Assembly: GCA_934465295.1 (NCBI GenBank)
Contig: CAKSKU010000004.1
Span: 1-64,000, forward strand
Reading direction: 5' to 3'
Source of the DNA: an uncultured Oscillospiraceae bacterium
Lineage (GTDB): Bacteria > Bacillota > Clostridia > Oscillospirales > Ruminococcaceae
DNA: 64,000 nucleotides
Of this stretch, positions 50,302 to 59,280 are shown piece by piece (position 1 is the stretch's first letter; every line of letters starts with the position of its first letter). The position numbers were made by a program, and so were the translations under genes. The notes under the pieces were generated by a model, which worked only from the letters and a program-made list of their open reading frames with translations, made no database searches and had not been told where the DNA came from.

Positions 50302-51351
50302 ATGAAAACATATTTCTTGGGCGGAAGCTCGCCGAGCGGATTTTCACCTGCGTTCGGGGACGTTATTTCCGACACTGACAGCTTCACCTACATAATCAAG
50401 GGCGGACCCGGCACGGGAAAATCCTCGCTTATGAAAAAGCTTCTTGCCGAATTTGCCGATGATGAAAACGAGCTGTATCTTTGCTCGTCCGACCCCGATT
50501 CAGCCGATATGGTCGTGCTGAAAAAGCAAAAGGTGAACCTTATTGACGGAACTGCTCCGCACGTCTGCGACCCCGAATACCCCGGTGCGGTGCAGGAGAT
50601 CGTCAATATGGGCGACTGCTGGGACGGTGACAAACTCCGCACCTGCAAGGATGAGCTTATCGCCGCCGACAGTGAGTACAGACAGTTCCACGCACGCTGC
50701 CGAAAATGCCTTGCTGCGGCTGCGGCTGTTCTTGCCGATACGAGAGCTATCTCGGACAGCGCACTTAACCTGCCGAAGCTTGACGGATTTATAAAGCGGC
50801 TTGCAAAGAAAATTCTCCCGACAAAATGCATTGGCGAGGGAAAGCTTGTCTGCCGCAGGATATCCGCCGTCACACCGAAGGGCTACCTCACGCTTATCCC
50901 CGAGGGCGACACTATATATCTTCTCGGAGATGATTTTTACAGCGGTTCGGAGTATTTTCTGCGCAGCTTTGCTTCTCTCGCCGTGAAAAAAGGCTTGACC
51001 GCCGAGGTGAGCGTCTGCACTGTACACGCCGATGAATTTTTCGAGCATCTTCGCATCCCCGAGCTTTCGCTCTCGTTTATTTCCTCAAACCCGATAAACA
51101 AAACTGCCCCGGCCGAAAAAATTTTCGTCAATTTTGATCGCTTTTACGATAAGCAGATGCTCTTTTTGCGGAAAAATCGGCTGAAATTCAACAAAGCTGC
51201 GGCGAATGACCTTGTTGACGAAGCTGTAACTGCACTTAAAAATGCAAAGGCTGCGCATGATGAGCTGGAAAAATTCTATATCGATGCAGTTGATTTTTCA
51301 AAAGCAGAAAAAATTTACAAAACGCTTTGCAAAAAGATAAGGAATAATTGA
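50302..51351 (+). CDS. P-loop ATPase, PRK06851-like
   Basis: 349 aa. A Walker A motif GGPGTGKSSLMKKL lies near 34-47 after an N-terminal YFLGGSSPSGF segment; the LIDGTAPH region follows. This matches a Firmicute family of ATPases of unknown role; Bacillus members carry two such domains while this is a single-domain form. A second half (~170-349) is mixed and ends in a long helix (VDEAVTALKNAKAAHDELEK). CAAAGGAG precedes the ATG. It lies upstream of the DUF421 gene (80 bp). Confidence 0.82.
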   Translation: MKTYFLGGSSPSGFSPAFGDVISDTDSFTYIIKGGPGTGKSSLMKKLLAEFADDENELYLCSSDPDSADMVVLKKQKVNLIDGTAPHVCDPEYPGAVQEIVNMGDCWDGDKLRTCKDELIAADSEYRQFHARCRKCLAAAAAVLADTRAISDSALNLPKLDGFIKRLAKKILPTKCIGEGKLVCRRISAVTPKGYLTLIPEGDTIYLLGDDFYSGSEYFLRSFASLAVKKGLTAEVSVCTVHADEFFEHLRIPELSLSFISSNPINKTAPAEKIFVNFDRFYDKQMLFLRKNRLKFNKAAANDLVDEAVTALKNAKAAHDELEKFYIDAVDFSKAEKIYKTLCKKIRNN

Positions 51352-51431
51352 AGCACCCTTGCAAATGATAAATAAAACGTCGGAAATTCCGCCGCAAATT
51401 CCGCAAAGCAAAAGAAAAGGAACCGAAAAAA

Positions 51432-52112
51432 ATGGACATTCTGAAAATTATCATCACATCTGCCGTTTCGCTGCTCGTGCTGTTTCTGCTGACAAAACTC
51501 ATGGGCAGCAAGCAGGTGTCCCAGCTGAATATGTTCGACTATATAATTGGCATTTCCATAGGCTCGATAGCCGCAGAAATGGCGACCGAGCTTGACACGC
51601 CGATAAACTCGCTGACCGCAATGATCGTCTACGGAGTTATTGCAGCCGCAGTTTCGCTCGTTTCGCAGAAGTCTCTGAAAGCACGAAAAGTCCTGTCGGG
51701 GAAGCCGCTCGTCCTGCTCGACAACGGCAAGCTTTACCGAAAAAATATGAAAAAGGCACGGATGGATATAAACGATTTTCTTATGCAGTGCCGCTCGCAG
51801 GGATATTTTGATCTTAGTCAGATACAGACCGCAGTGATGGAGTTCAACGGCAGAATGAGTATTCTCCCCGTAAGCACGAACCGTCCGCTCACACCTCAGG
51901 ATATGAAACTTGCACCCGAGCAGGAATATATGACAACAGCCATCATTGCGGACGGCGTGATAGTTGAGGACAACCTCAAGCATACGGGAAACAACTATAT
52001 CTGGCTGAAAAAGCAGCTTTCGGAGCAGGGCTACAAAGCCCCCGAGGACGTATTTCTCGCAATGTGCGACAGCAATAACAAGCTGACAGTCTTCGGCACT
52101 GACGATGAATAA
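51432..52112 (+). CDS. DUF421 (YetF-like) membrane protein
   Basis: 226 aa. Three N-terminal membrane helices (~5-85; LTKLMGSKQVSQLNMFDYIIGISIGSIAAEMA split by the loop) are followed by a soluble DUF421 domain (KPLVLLDNGKLYRKNMKKARM, FDLSQIQTAVMEFNG). Bacillus YetF/YkjA relatives are linked to the spore inner membrane; the role here is unknown. AAAAGGAACC precedes the ATG. A terminator follows. Confidence 0.93.
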   Translation: MDILKIIITSAVSLLVLFLLTKLMGSKQVSQLNMFDYIIGISIGSIAAEMATELDTPINSLTAMIVYGVIAAAVSLVSQKSLKARKVLSGKPLVLLDNGKLYRKNMKKARMDINDFLMQCRSQGYFDLSQIQTAVMEFNGRMSILPVSTNRPLTPQDMKLAPEQEYMTTAIIADGVIVEDNLKHTGNNYIWLKKQLSEQGYKAPEDVFLAMCDSNNKLTVFGTDDE

Positions 52113-52126
52113 TTCAGACAGCAAAT

Positions 52127-52166
52127 AAGGCTGCGTCCGCACTCATTTCAGCGCAGACGCAGCCTT
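52127..52166. terminator. Terminator shared by DUF421 and clostripain genes
   Basis: An 11-bp stem AAGGCTGCGTC/GACGCAGCCTT then TTTTATTTTTT on the plus strand; between converging genes. Confidence 0.88.
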
Positions 52167-52177
52167 TTATTTTTTGT

Positions 52178-54376
52178 TTAGTTGAAGAACACTTCGCCGT
52201 CCTCAACAGAAAGGATAGTAAAGTCGGTATAATAGCTGTTGCCGAAGATGTCGTTTATCTCAAAGTTGTAGTTATAGTCATTATCGGGGAGATAAGCGAG
52301 ATATACGGAATTATCTCCGTCATAAGCAAATTCCTCGCCCTCGGTGATATCGACATAGTTTCCGTCGGGGTTATAGGTATAGTACAGCGGAACGATGATG
52401 TCGCCGTCTTTGAGTTTGGTGATGTTCTTCGGTGCCTGACCGTTGCTGTCGATGCTGTCCCATGCGCCGAGGATAGTGATATCGCCGTCATTTTCCTCGG
52501 TGATCTCGTGTCGGATTCTAAGGTTGGTAGCTTCGCCGTTGAGAAGCACCGGCACGGAGTAAATATCAAAGTCCTCGTTTTCCTCAACGATGTACATTGC
52601 AAGGAGCTGACCGTCGGAAAGAGTGTACCACAGACCGTCAAAGAGATCCTCAACATAGCCGCTGTCCCAATCGACATAGACATAATTGTCGATGCCAAGC
52701 TCATAGAAGCAGTTCGATTCATCATCGTTATAATAAACGGTGCAGTTCACGCTCTCAACATTGTCAATGCTTCCGCTGTCAAAGGTGAACGAATAGTAGC
52801 CGTCCCCGTTGATGTGCGGCTCTTCGGCAAAGTATATTTCGCCGTCGTTTTCACTGACGAAGGACATATCCTCGCCGGACTGCTCATCGTATGAATCCCA
52901 GTAGCTGCTTGACTGGGTCATATCAGCGCTGCTGCCCCAGTATTCCGTTCCTGCGGAGAGCCAAGCATCGGCGTTGTAATCAGAGGTCGAACCGCCCGAC
53001 GAGCCGTAAGCGATGCGGTCAACGAATGCCATATAGTAAGGGCTTATGCAGATATCCTTGAAGATGGAAAGCTCCTGCGAACCTGAGACCATGAGCGGAT
53101 AGTATGTGGAAAGTCCCGTTGAGCCGCCCTCGTTTTCGCCGTAGATATTGTAAACAACGGCATCATCGATAGCCGAAAGAACAGCCTGCTTTGCCGAAGC
53201 GTCAGTCGAAGCTGCCGAGAAAAGCGAGCCGAGATCGACCATATTCGTGTAGCCCTCGGACTTATTGTTGCCGCCGTAATTCTTTGCGGAGCTTATTCCT
53301 CTTACCATTGAAGCAAGTGCGGACGGATCATCGGCAGACTGATTCATCGAAGCTGCGGCGGTGTTCACGGCTTCGATAAGAGCGTCTATTTTGGAAAGAT
53401 CGGTAATGGAAAATGTTGCGCTGTCCTCCGACCAGACATCTGCACAGGAGGAGTAGAAGCTGTCCGCAACGACCTTTCCGAGTTCAGCACCGTCACAGTT
53501 CGGGTTGCTGTCAAGGTACTCACCAATAGCTGTGTAATCCCAGCCGTAACCGGGCTCAAGCTCTTCCGAAGCGAACATATAGCGAGCGTGAGGAACGAGC
53601 ATATTCGCATTTTCGACCGTAGCCATAAGGCATGCATCAAAGCCGATGAACTCGAATTTGTCGGTCATACCGTCGAAAACGTAGGTGAGCGCATTGTCGA
53701 TCTCGCCGAGAGAAAGCGAATCGTAATCCTTGTTTTCATCGAAACAAACGCCCGTGATGCTTCCGCCGCCGTGATTCCAGAAAACAAGTCCCATTTTTGC
53801 GGCAGGATAATTGCCAACGCCCCAGCTTAGAAAATCCGCAAGGGTCGAGGTCTGCCCCATACCCGTTTCGGAAATTTCGTCAACGAGTGTTATGTCGCCG
53901 TCCGTGATAACATATCGCTGGTGGCTGTTTTCGGAAATGCCGTAGCCGTTCCATTCAGCCGCACCGCCCGTCTGAACAACGAATTTGATGTTTTCGGAGG
54001 TGCTTGCATTCACCATTTCTTCCATATCGGAAACGCCGAGTCCGTTTCCGCTTTCAAGGTCAGAGCCACAAAGGTAGACAAACACTGTCCAAGTTCCGTC
54101 CTCACCCATGGGAACTTCCGCATCTCTCTGCTTACGGGTAAGGCTTATGCCGCCGTCGCTTTCGACAACGAGCGAGGAGCTTCTCGCCGTATAAGACGAT
54201 GAGTCGGACGGAGCGGAGCTGCCGGTCTTATGCTCATCTTCCTCATAGTAACCGCTGTCATCGTCATAATCGTAATCATCGTCCCAGTCTTCGTCCATAC
54301 AGCCGCAGAGCGATGCTGCGGAAATGACCGCAAGAGCACCTGCAATAATTCTTTTTTTCAAACTTTTTTCAGACAT
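52178..54376 (-). CDS. Clostripain family (C11) protease lipoprotein
   Basis: 732 aa. Lipoprotein signal with lipobox SLCGC (Cys ~24-26), an acidic Asp/Tyr stretch and a Ser-rich linker (~30-90). The C11 protease domain follows (~95-460): catalytic His202 in FWNHGGG and Cys249 in GFDACLMA. The C-terminal ~270 residues are beta-rich and acidic. Clostripain-like enzymes cut after Arg or Lys and often need self-cleavage. It should act at the outer membrane face on proteins or peptides. It has its own promoter (54449-54477). Confidence 0.93.
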   Translation of the reverse strand: MSEKSLKKRIIAGALAVISAASLCGCMDEDWDDDYDYDDDSGYYEEDEHKTGSSAPSDSSSYTARSSSLVVESDGGISLTRKQRDAEVPMGEDGTWTVFVYLCGSDLESGNGLGVSDMEEMVNASTSENIKFVVQTGGAAEWNGYGISENSHQRYVITDGDITLVDEISETGMGQTSTLADFLSWGVGNYPAAKMGLVFWNHGGGSITGVCFDENKDYDSLSLGEIDNALTYVFDGMTDKFEFIGFDACLMATVENANMLVPHARYMFASEELEPGYGWDYTAIGEYLDSNPNCDGAELGKVVADSFYSSCADVWSEDSATFSITDLSKIDALIEAVNTAAASMNQSADDPSALASMVRGISSAKNYGGNNKSEGYTNMVDLGSLFSAASTDASAKQAVLSAIDDAVVYNIYGENEGGSTGLSTYYPLMVSGSQELSIFKDICISPYYMAFVDRIAYGSSGGSTSDYNADAWLSAGTEYWGSSADMTQSSSYWDSYDEQSGEDMSFVSENDGEIYFAEEPHINGDGYYSFTFDSGSIDNVESVNCTVYYNDDESNCFYELGIDNYVYVDWDSGYVEDLFDGLWYTLSDGQLLAMYIVEENEDFDIYSVPVLLNGEATNLRIRHEITEENDGDITILGAWDSIDSNGQAPKNITKLKDGDIIVPLYYTYNPDGNYVDITEGEEFAYDGDNSVYLAYLPDNDYNYNFEINDIFGNSYYTDFTILSVEDGEVFFN

Positions 54377-54448
54377 ATTTTCTGCGCAGGGATAAATAAT
54401 CCGAGCGAATGTCCCCCTTTCGTGCTAAATAAACATCGTTTGTAATAA

Positions 54449-54477
54449 ATTATACATTATTTTAATATAAGTTTCAA
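54449..54477 (-). promoter_or_regulatory. Promoter of the clostripain gene
   Basis: TTGAAA and TATAAT, 17 bp apart on the minus strand, 73 bp upstream of the start. Confidence 0.8.
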
Positions 54478-54647
54478 TAGTTTTGGTGAAAATAGTCGTT
54501 ATTTACAAAAGTTGTGCAAATCGGCGTCCCATTTAAAGGAATCCTACCAAAAGCGGCAGTTCTTTTTTTACAAAAAGGCGGTATTGCAAAAGCTTTTTCG
54601 GGTCAGCAGGACATATCGGCATTTTATACATTTTTCACATAAATATA

Positions 54648-54676
54648 TTGATTTTATTTCAATATTATGGTATGAT
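54648..54676 (+). promoter_or_regulatory. Promoter of the chemoreceptor gene
   Basis: TTGATT and TATGAT with a 17-bp spacer, 65 bp before the start. The remaining 54478-54647 stretch is A/T-rich with no feature I recognise. Confidence 0.65.
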
Positions 54677-54740
54677 TACATTAATTTACGGGAGCTGCAA
54701 AGTATCTCGTTTTTTCATATTGTAATTTGGAGGTCATATC

Positions 54741-56711
54741 TTGAAAAATAAAAGCATAAAGAAAGATCTTTCGGCACTTGTGCTGATAATTTTCGGCATT
54801 TCCTGTTTGATACTGGCTGCGATATGCGTTACTTCGTCCTCGTCTTCGATCATCAAAAGGAAAAATGCAAATTTCGAGCAGACAACTGTTATCCGCTCGC
54901 AGCAGATGGCGGAGTGGTTCAGCGTTCAGAAAAGAATGCTGGACGAGCTTGCGATATCTCTCCACAGCAACGGCTATGATGCGGAAAAATTCGATTCGGC
55001 GGTCAGCCACCTTGCCAATATGACAGCAATGGACAGCAATATCTATGCGATATATATGGGACGTGCCGATAAGTCGTGCGTATTTTCGGACGGCTGGGAC
55101 GCTGCCGCAGAAAACTACGACCCTACCGAGCGTGACTGGTACAAAGACGCAGTGAACGCTGATTCTGCGGTGATCTCTGCGCCTTATGTTGATGCCGAGT
55201 CGGGAAAAATGGTCATAACCGTTTCCGAGCCTATAAAGGACAGCGGCGGCAAAACAACAGCGGTCGTTGCGGCGGATATTTTCGTTACGTCCGTGACCGA
55301 TATTGCCGAAAGCAGCAGCGACCCCGACAGCTACCCTATCCTCATCGATTCGGGCAACAATATAATAGTACATAAAAATCCCGATTTTCTCCCTTCCGTT
55401 GGCGGGGACGGCAGCGATGTGATAACCTCTGCCGACAATATGCTGAAAAGCGGAACGATCCCCGATGAAACGCTTTTCACCGCCGTTGACTATGACGGAA
55501 CAAAGACAGTCTTCGCCAAGGCTGATATCGGCGAAACGGGCTGGAAGTATCTCCTTGCCGTGCCTTATTCAGTTTATTACAGTGAAACAACAAAGATGAC
55601 CTTCGGCTATGCGCTGATATTCGTGGTTTTCCTCATTGTCGATACCATAGTAATTTCAAGAGCTGTTTCCATGAAGCTGAAACCGCTTGGCGAACTCGAA
55701 TCTGCGGCTGAGGCAATGACCGCAGGAAACCTCGGTTACACGAGCCGATACAGAAGCAATGACGAAATAGGCAGAGCCTGCATTGCCGTTGAAAATGCCA
55801 ACCGGATGATATACGGTTACATCTGCGATATTGATGAAAGCCTCTCCGCAATGGCTGACGGAAGCTTTGACAGGGATATCGATATCGAATATATCGGTGA
55901 CTTTGCAAGGATAAAGGACTCACTTATCAAGATAAGAAATTCGCTCAATGAGACTTTGCAGAAGATAAACTCCGTCACCGATCAGGTCGCAAACGGCTCT
56001 GACCTTGTTGCAAACAGTGCGCAGGAGCTTTCCGAGGGTGCTGTCAAGCAGAGCGAGGCAGTCGACAGGCTCACACGTTCATCGGAAAGCTTCGGAGAAA
56101 AGCTTAACAGCACCTTTGAAAGTGCAGATAAAGCTGATCTCATTGCAGACGAAATGGGAAAACGGGTCGATGAATGCAGCGAGAGTATGGAAAGGCTCGG
56201 CGAAGCGATGAGCAACATCAGCGCAACGACCGAGCAGATAAGAGTTATAACCAAGACCGTTGAAGATATCGCATTCCAGACGAATATCCTTGCGCTCAAT
56301 GCGGCTGTTGAAGCGGCAAGAGCGGGTGCGGCAGGCAAGGGCTTCGCAGTCGTTGCCGATGAGGTGCGCAACCTTGCATCAAAGAGTGCCGAGGCTGCCA
56401 ACACCACCACAAAGCTTATAGAAACATCCTGCGCCGCAGTTGAAAACGGTGCAGTCCTCACGGAAGAGACCTCCGCAAAGCTTTCCGATATCGTTTTGGA
56501 CGCACGAAAGATGCAGGAACATATTCGATCTATATCTGACGATGCCGCCGAGGAAAAGACCGAGCTTGAATCAATAACCGAGGAGATAGGACACATTTCC
56601 GAGGTCGTTCAGATAAACACCGCCACCGCCGAAGAAAGTGCCGCATCGAGCGAAGAATTAAGCGGTCAGGCAAACACACTCAAGGAGATGCTGAGTGGAT
56701 TCAGATTATAA
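54741..56711 (+). CDS. Methyl-accepting chemotaxis protein
   Basis: 656 aa. Membrane helix (~10-33), extracellular double-Cache sensor (~40-275, with PYVDAESGKMVITVSEPI), second helix (~285-305), HAMP (~310-360) and a long cytoplasmic signalling coil. The conserved tip (IAFQTNILALNAAVEAARAG split at 20) lies near residue 510. It starts at TTG 54741 with TTTGGAGG 7 nt upstream. Cache ligands are commonly amino acids or organic acids. No che or flagellar genes are in the window. Confidence 0.93.
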   Translation: MKNKSIKKDLSALVLIIFGISCLILAAICVTSSSSSIIKRKNANFEQTTVIRSQQMAEWFSVQKRMLDELAISLHSNGYDAEKFDSAVSHLANMTAMDSNIYAIYMGRADKSCVFSDGWDAAAENYDPTERDWYKDAVNADSAVISAPYVDAESGKMVITVSEPIKDSGGKTTAVVAADIFVTSVTDIAESSSDPDSYPILIDSGNNIIVHKNPDFLPSVGGDGSDVITSADNMLKSGTIPDETLFTAVDYDGTKTVFAKADIGETGWKYLLAVPYSVYYSETTKMTFGYALIFVVFLIVDTIVISRAVSMKLKPLGELESAAEAMTAGNLGYTSRYRSNDEIGRACIAVENANRMIYGYICDIDESLSAMADGSFDRDIDIEYIGDFARIKDSLIKIRNSLNETLQKINSVTDQVANGSDLVANSAQELSEGAVKQSEAVDRLTRSSESFGEKLNSTFESADKADLIADEMGKRVDECSESMERLGEAMSNISATTEQIRVITKTVEDIAFQTNILALNAAVEAARAGAAGKGFAVVADEVRNLASKSAEAANTTTKLIETSCAAVENGAVLTEETSAKLSDIVLDARKMQEHIRSISDDAAEEKTELESITEEIGHISEVVQINTATAEESAASSEELSGQANTLKEMLSGFRL

Positions 56712-56726
56712 TAATTATAAAAAATG

Positions 56727-56762
56727 CCCCTCACTGCGTTTTTTTCCAATCGCAGTGAGGGG
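56727..56762. terminator. Terminator of the chemoreceptor gene
   Basis: A 12-bp stem CCCCTCACTGCG/CGCAGTGAGGGG followed by TTTTTTAT; it ends 5 bp before the converging gene's stop. Confidence 0.9.
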
Positions 56763-56766
56763 TTTT

Positions 56767-57165
56767 TTATGACATACTTACTATATACCTTAAAGGTGTG
56801 CCAAAGCATTGCTCGGTCTCAACAACGGCAAAGCTGTCGGTTATAATGATCGCAGGCATTCCGTTACCCAGAACAAGCTCCAGTGCGTTTGAAACAGCGC
56901 ATTCCATTTTGTCAATGGTCGGATCAAAGGCTGCGATATAGCATTGTTCCGATAATTTATCGCTTCCTATATCCGAAATGATATCCTCTTTGGAGATATT
57001 ACTGCCTTTTAAAATGATCTTTTCTGGCAATATCAGATCGTCTGCATTATGACTGAATCTTCCAATGCCGTCTTTGCGCTTTTTTCCGTTCAGTTCATAC
57101 TGCAAGCGTTCCTGCATCCTTTTTACAATACAGCCGCCGATGAATTTCTGTTCAAGTGTATTCAT
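56767..57165 (-). CDS. Hypothetical protein
   Basis: 132 aa, mixed alpha/beta, no signal or membrane segment. The C-terminal half (ISDIGSDKLSEQCYIAAF, NGMPAIIITDSFAVVET) looks like one small domain, but no family is recognised. TTAGGAG lies 7 nt before the ATG, so it is probably translated. A 58-aa membrane protein is encoded 25 bp upstream region-wise on the same strand, so the two may be co-transcribed. Confidence 0.7.
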   Translation of the reverse strand: MNTLEQKFIGGCIVKRMQERLQYELNGKKRKDGIGRFSHNADDLILPEKIILKGSNISKEDIISDIGSDKLSEQCYIAAFDPTIDKMECAVSNALELVLGNGMPAIIITDSFAVVETEQCFGTPLRYIVSMS

Positions 57166-57189
57166 TTTCTCTCCTAAGTAATGATACTT

Positions 57190-57366
57190 TTAATCTTCAC
57201 GATTATCCAAAGCATAAACGATGCAGGCAATGCCCGAAATAAGCGCAAGCAGTATCGCACAGCCGAATCCGCCGTCCGAGCCGCTGACTGCCGAGCCAAT
57301 GAAAAATCCGCCCACAGCCGCAATTGCCATTATAATGACCGAACCTACCGTTTTGAACTTTTTCAT
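57190..57366 (-). CDS. 58-aa two-helix membrane protein
   Basis: ATG 57366 has AAAGGTGATC upstream. The product starts MKKFKTVGSVIIMA and has two hydrophobic segments separated by a Gly/Ser loop (SAVSGSDGGFG), ending LDNREDstop. No family recognised; the codon use and ribosome site favour a real gene. Confidence 0.65.
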   Translation of the reverse strand: MKKFKTVGSVIIMAIAAVGGFFIGSAVSGSDGGFGCAILLALISGIACIVYALDNRED

Positions 57367-57432
57367 GCAAGATCACCTTTCTTTTTTCAGTGTATATACA
57401 TTTTAGCATATTGTTTCGGGAAAAGCAATAAT

Positions 57433-57475
57433 AATTACGCATTAAACATTACGAATTACGCATTACGAATTAAAC
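57433..57475. repeat. Iterated ATTACGAATTACG tract
   Basis: Short direct iterations of ATTACGAATTACGC and ATTAAAC. It overlaps the last codon and stop of the minus-strand ABC gene. Related to the tract at 43506-43538. Confidence 0.6.
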
Positions 57476-59266
57476 ATAGTATTGTGCCTGCGCCTTGAAC
57501 ATCTCGGCGTAAATTCCGTTCGGCTTGTGAACAAGCTCGCTGTGAGTGCCGTATTCCTTGACCGTGCCCTCCGAGAATACCGCAATGTTGTCGCAGAATT
57601 TGCAGGAGGAAAGGCGGTGCGAAATGTAGACCGCCGTTTTGCCGTTGACAAGGCTGTCGAACTGGCGGTAAATTTCATACTCCGCAACGGGGTCAAGCGC
57701 CGCTGTCGGCTCGTCAAGGATTATGACTGGAGCGTTCTTGTAAAGCGCACGGGCGATAGCCATTTTCTGCTGTTCGCCGCCCGAAAGTTCAACGCCGTCA
57801 TTGTCGAACTGCTTGAACATCATCGTATCTCTGCCCTTTGGGAGCGAGTTTATCTTGTCGAGAAGTCCCGTCTTGCGGAAAAGCTCATCGACCGTTTCGC
57901 CGCCGTCCTCTTTGCCGAGGAGAATGTTGTCCTGCGCCGAGAACGCAAGCAGCTTGAAGTCTTGGAAAACTACCGAGAAAAGCTTCATATACTCATCGTA
58001 GTCATAGTCACGGATATTCACGCCGTCAAGAAGAATTTCACCGCTGTCGGCATCGTAAAGACGGCACAAAAGCTTGATGAAGGTCGTTTTTCCTGCGCCG
58101 TTAAGTCCGACTACCGAGAGCTTTTCACCTGCTCGGAGCGTGAGCGAAACATTGTTGAGAACGTATTTATCCGTGTGAGGATATTTGAAGCTGACGTTTC
58201 TGAACTCGATAACGTGACCGCCGCTGAGATCTCCGACCTTTTTGTCACCCTTTTCCATTGCAGGAGGATAGTCCATAAACTTGATTATCTCATACATATA
58301 GTTACTGCGCTTTGCGATGTCCTGAATTCCGAGGATAAGCGCCTGCATCGATGCGTGGAGCGTTCCGCCTGCGCTGAGCATCTGCGAGAAAGTACCTATC
58401 GTTATCTTTCCCGTAACGGCGAGGATCCCGAGGTAAAGGTAAGTTCCGAAATCACGCAGAACGCCGACAATAATGTCAAGGATATTGAGCGGAAATTTCA
58501 GCTTGTTGATATTTTCCCAGTAGTCGGAAAGTCGCTTTATCTGCTGTGAAGTTTTTGCGAGCATCATTCCTGCGGCGCTGTAAAGACGAACGTCCTTTCC
58601 GCAGCGGAAATCCTCCATTTCCCAGCAGATATGTCCGAAGATGCGGTTTATTCCCGAAAGCTCGGAGAAATTTTCAATGTCTATCTTGTTCTTTTTTGAG
58701 TTGATAACAGCTGTAAGTGCAAGCAAAATTCCGATGATCACGAGCAGTACGGGTGCATTTATGATAAGTACGGCAATAACGCCTGCGATCTTTATCACGT
58801 TTGAAATAAGTGCGAAAAACGCCGATGCGATGTTGTGCGTTCCTCCCGACCACCATAATCCGTCCCTTGCTTTTTTGATGCTGTCAAGAGCGGCCTTGTC
58901 CTCGGTGAGCGAGAAGTCGATCTCCATACACCTTGCGGAAACTTCTGTACTCGAAGCATTGTTAAAAAGATCCTCGCACTTGGAAAGATGAACGGTCAGA
59001 ACGCTGTTCAGTGCCGCAAGAAGAATGGACGAAACCGTCATTACCGCAAAGCAGGTTATGATGAACGGTATGTCTTTCTCCTCAGCCATAAGCGCATCGA
59101 CAGCAACGGGCAGAAGCAAAAGCTCAGGGAAAGGCATAGCCGCACCGATGATAACATTCAGCACAGACAGCGGCAGATACGATCTTTTGTACTGCTTCAT
59201 CTGTCGGAAGCAGTATTTGAGCGACTCCTTAACGGGAGATTTTTTCTTTTCTTTCAGATTTTTCAA
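57470..59266 (-). CDS. ABC exporter, second gene of a tandem pair
   Basis: About 598 aa: membrane domain (~20-330) and ATPase domain (~355-598). Walker A GLNGAGKTT, signature LSGGEQQ and Walker B VIILDEPTAALD are intact. The EPTAALD Walker B and overall layout are those of peptide/lantibiotic-type or multidrug exporters. I prefer TTG 59266 (AAAGGAG 8 nt upstream) over GTG 59275, which is too close to it. It begins just after the stop of the first ABC gene, so both are one transcript. Confidence 0.9.
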   Translation of the reverse strand: MKNLKEKKKSPVKESLKYCFRQMKQYKRSYLPLSVLNVIIGAAMPFPELLLLPVAVDALMAEEKDIPFIITCFAVMTVSSILLAALNSVLTVHLSKCEDLFNNASSTEVSARCMEIDFSLTEDKAALDSIKKARDGLWWSGGTHNIASAFFALISNVIKIAGVIAVLIINAPVLLVIIGILLALTAVINSKKNKIDIENFSELSGINRIFGHICWEMEDFRCGKDVRLYSAAGMMLAKTSQQIKRLSDYWENINKLKFPLNILDIIVGVLRDFGTYLYLGILAVTGKITIGTFSQMLSAGGTLHASMQALILGIQDIAKRSNYMYEIIKFMDYPPAMEKGDKKVGDLSGGHVIEFRNVSFKYPHTDKYVLNNVSLTLRAGEKLSVVGLNGAGKTTFIKLLCRLYDADSGEILLDGVNIRDYDYDEYMKLFSVVFQDFKLLAFSAQDNILLGKEDGGETVDELFRKTGLLDKINSLPKGRDTMMFKQFDNDGVELSGGEQQKMAIARALYKNAPVIILDEPTAALDPVAEYEIYRQFDSLVNGKTAVYISHRLSSCKFCDNIAVFSEGTVKEYGTHSELVHKPNGIYAEMFKAQAQYYV

Positions 59267-59280
59267 AGCTGTCACTCCTT

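Noticed and set aside
57482..58549. 355-codon plus-strand frame opposite the ABC gene
   Set aside because: Antisense shadow of the conserved ATPase domain.
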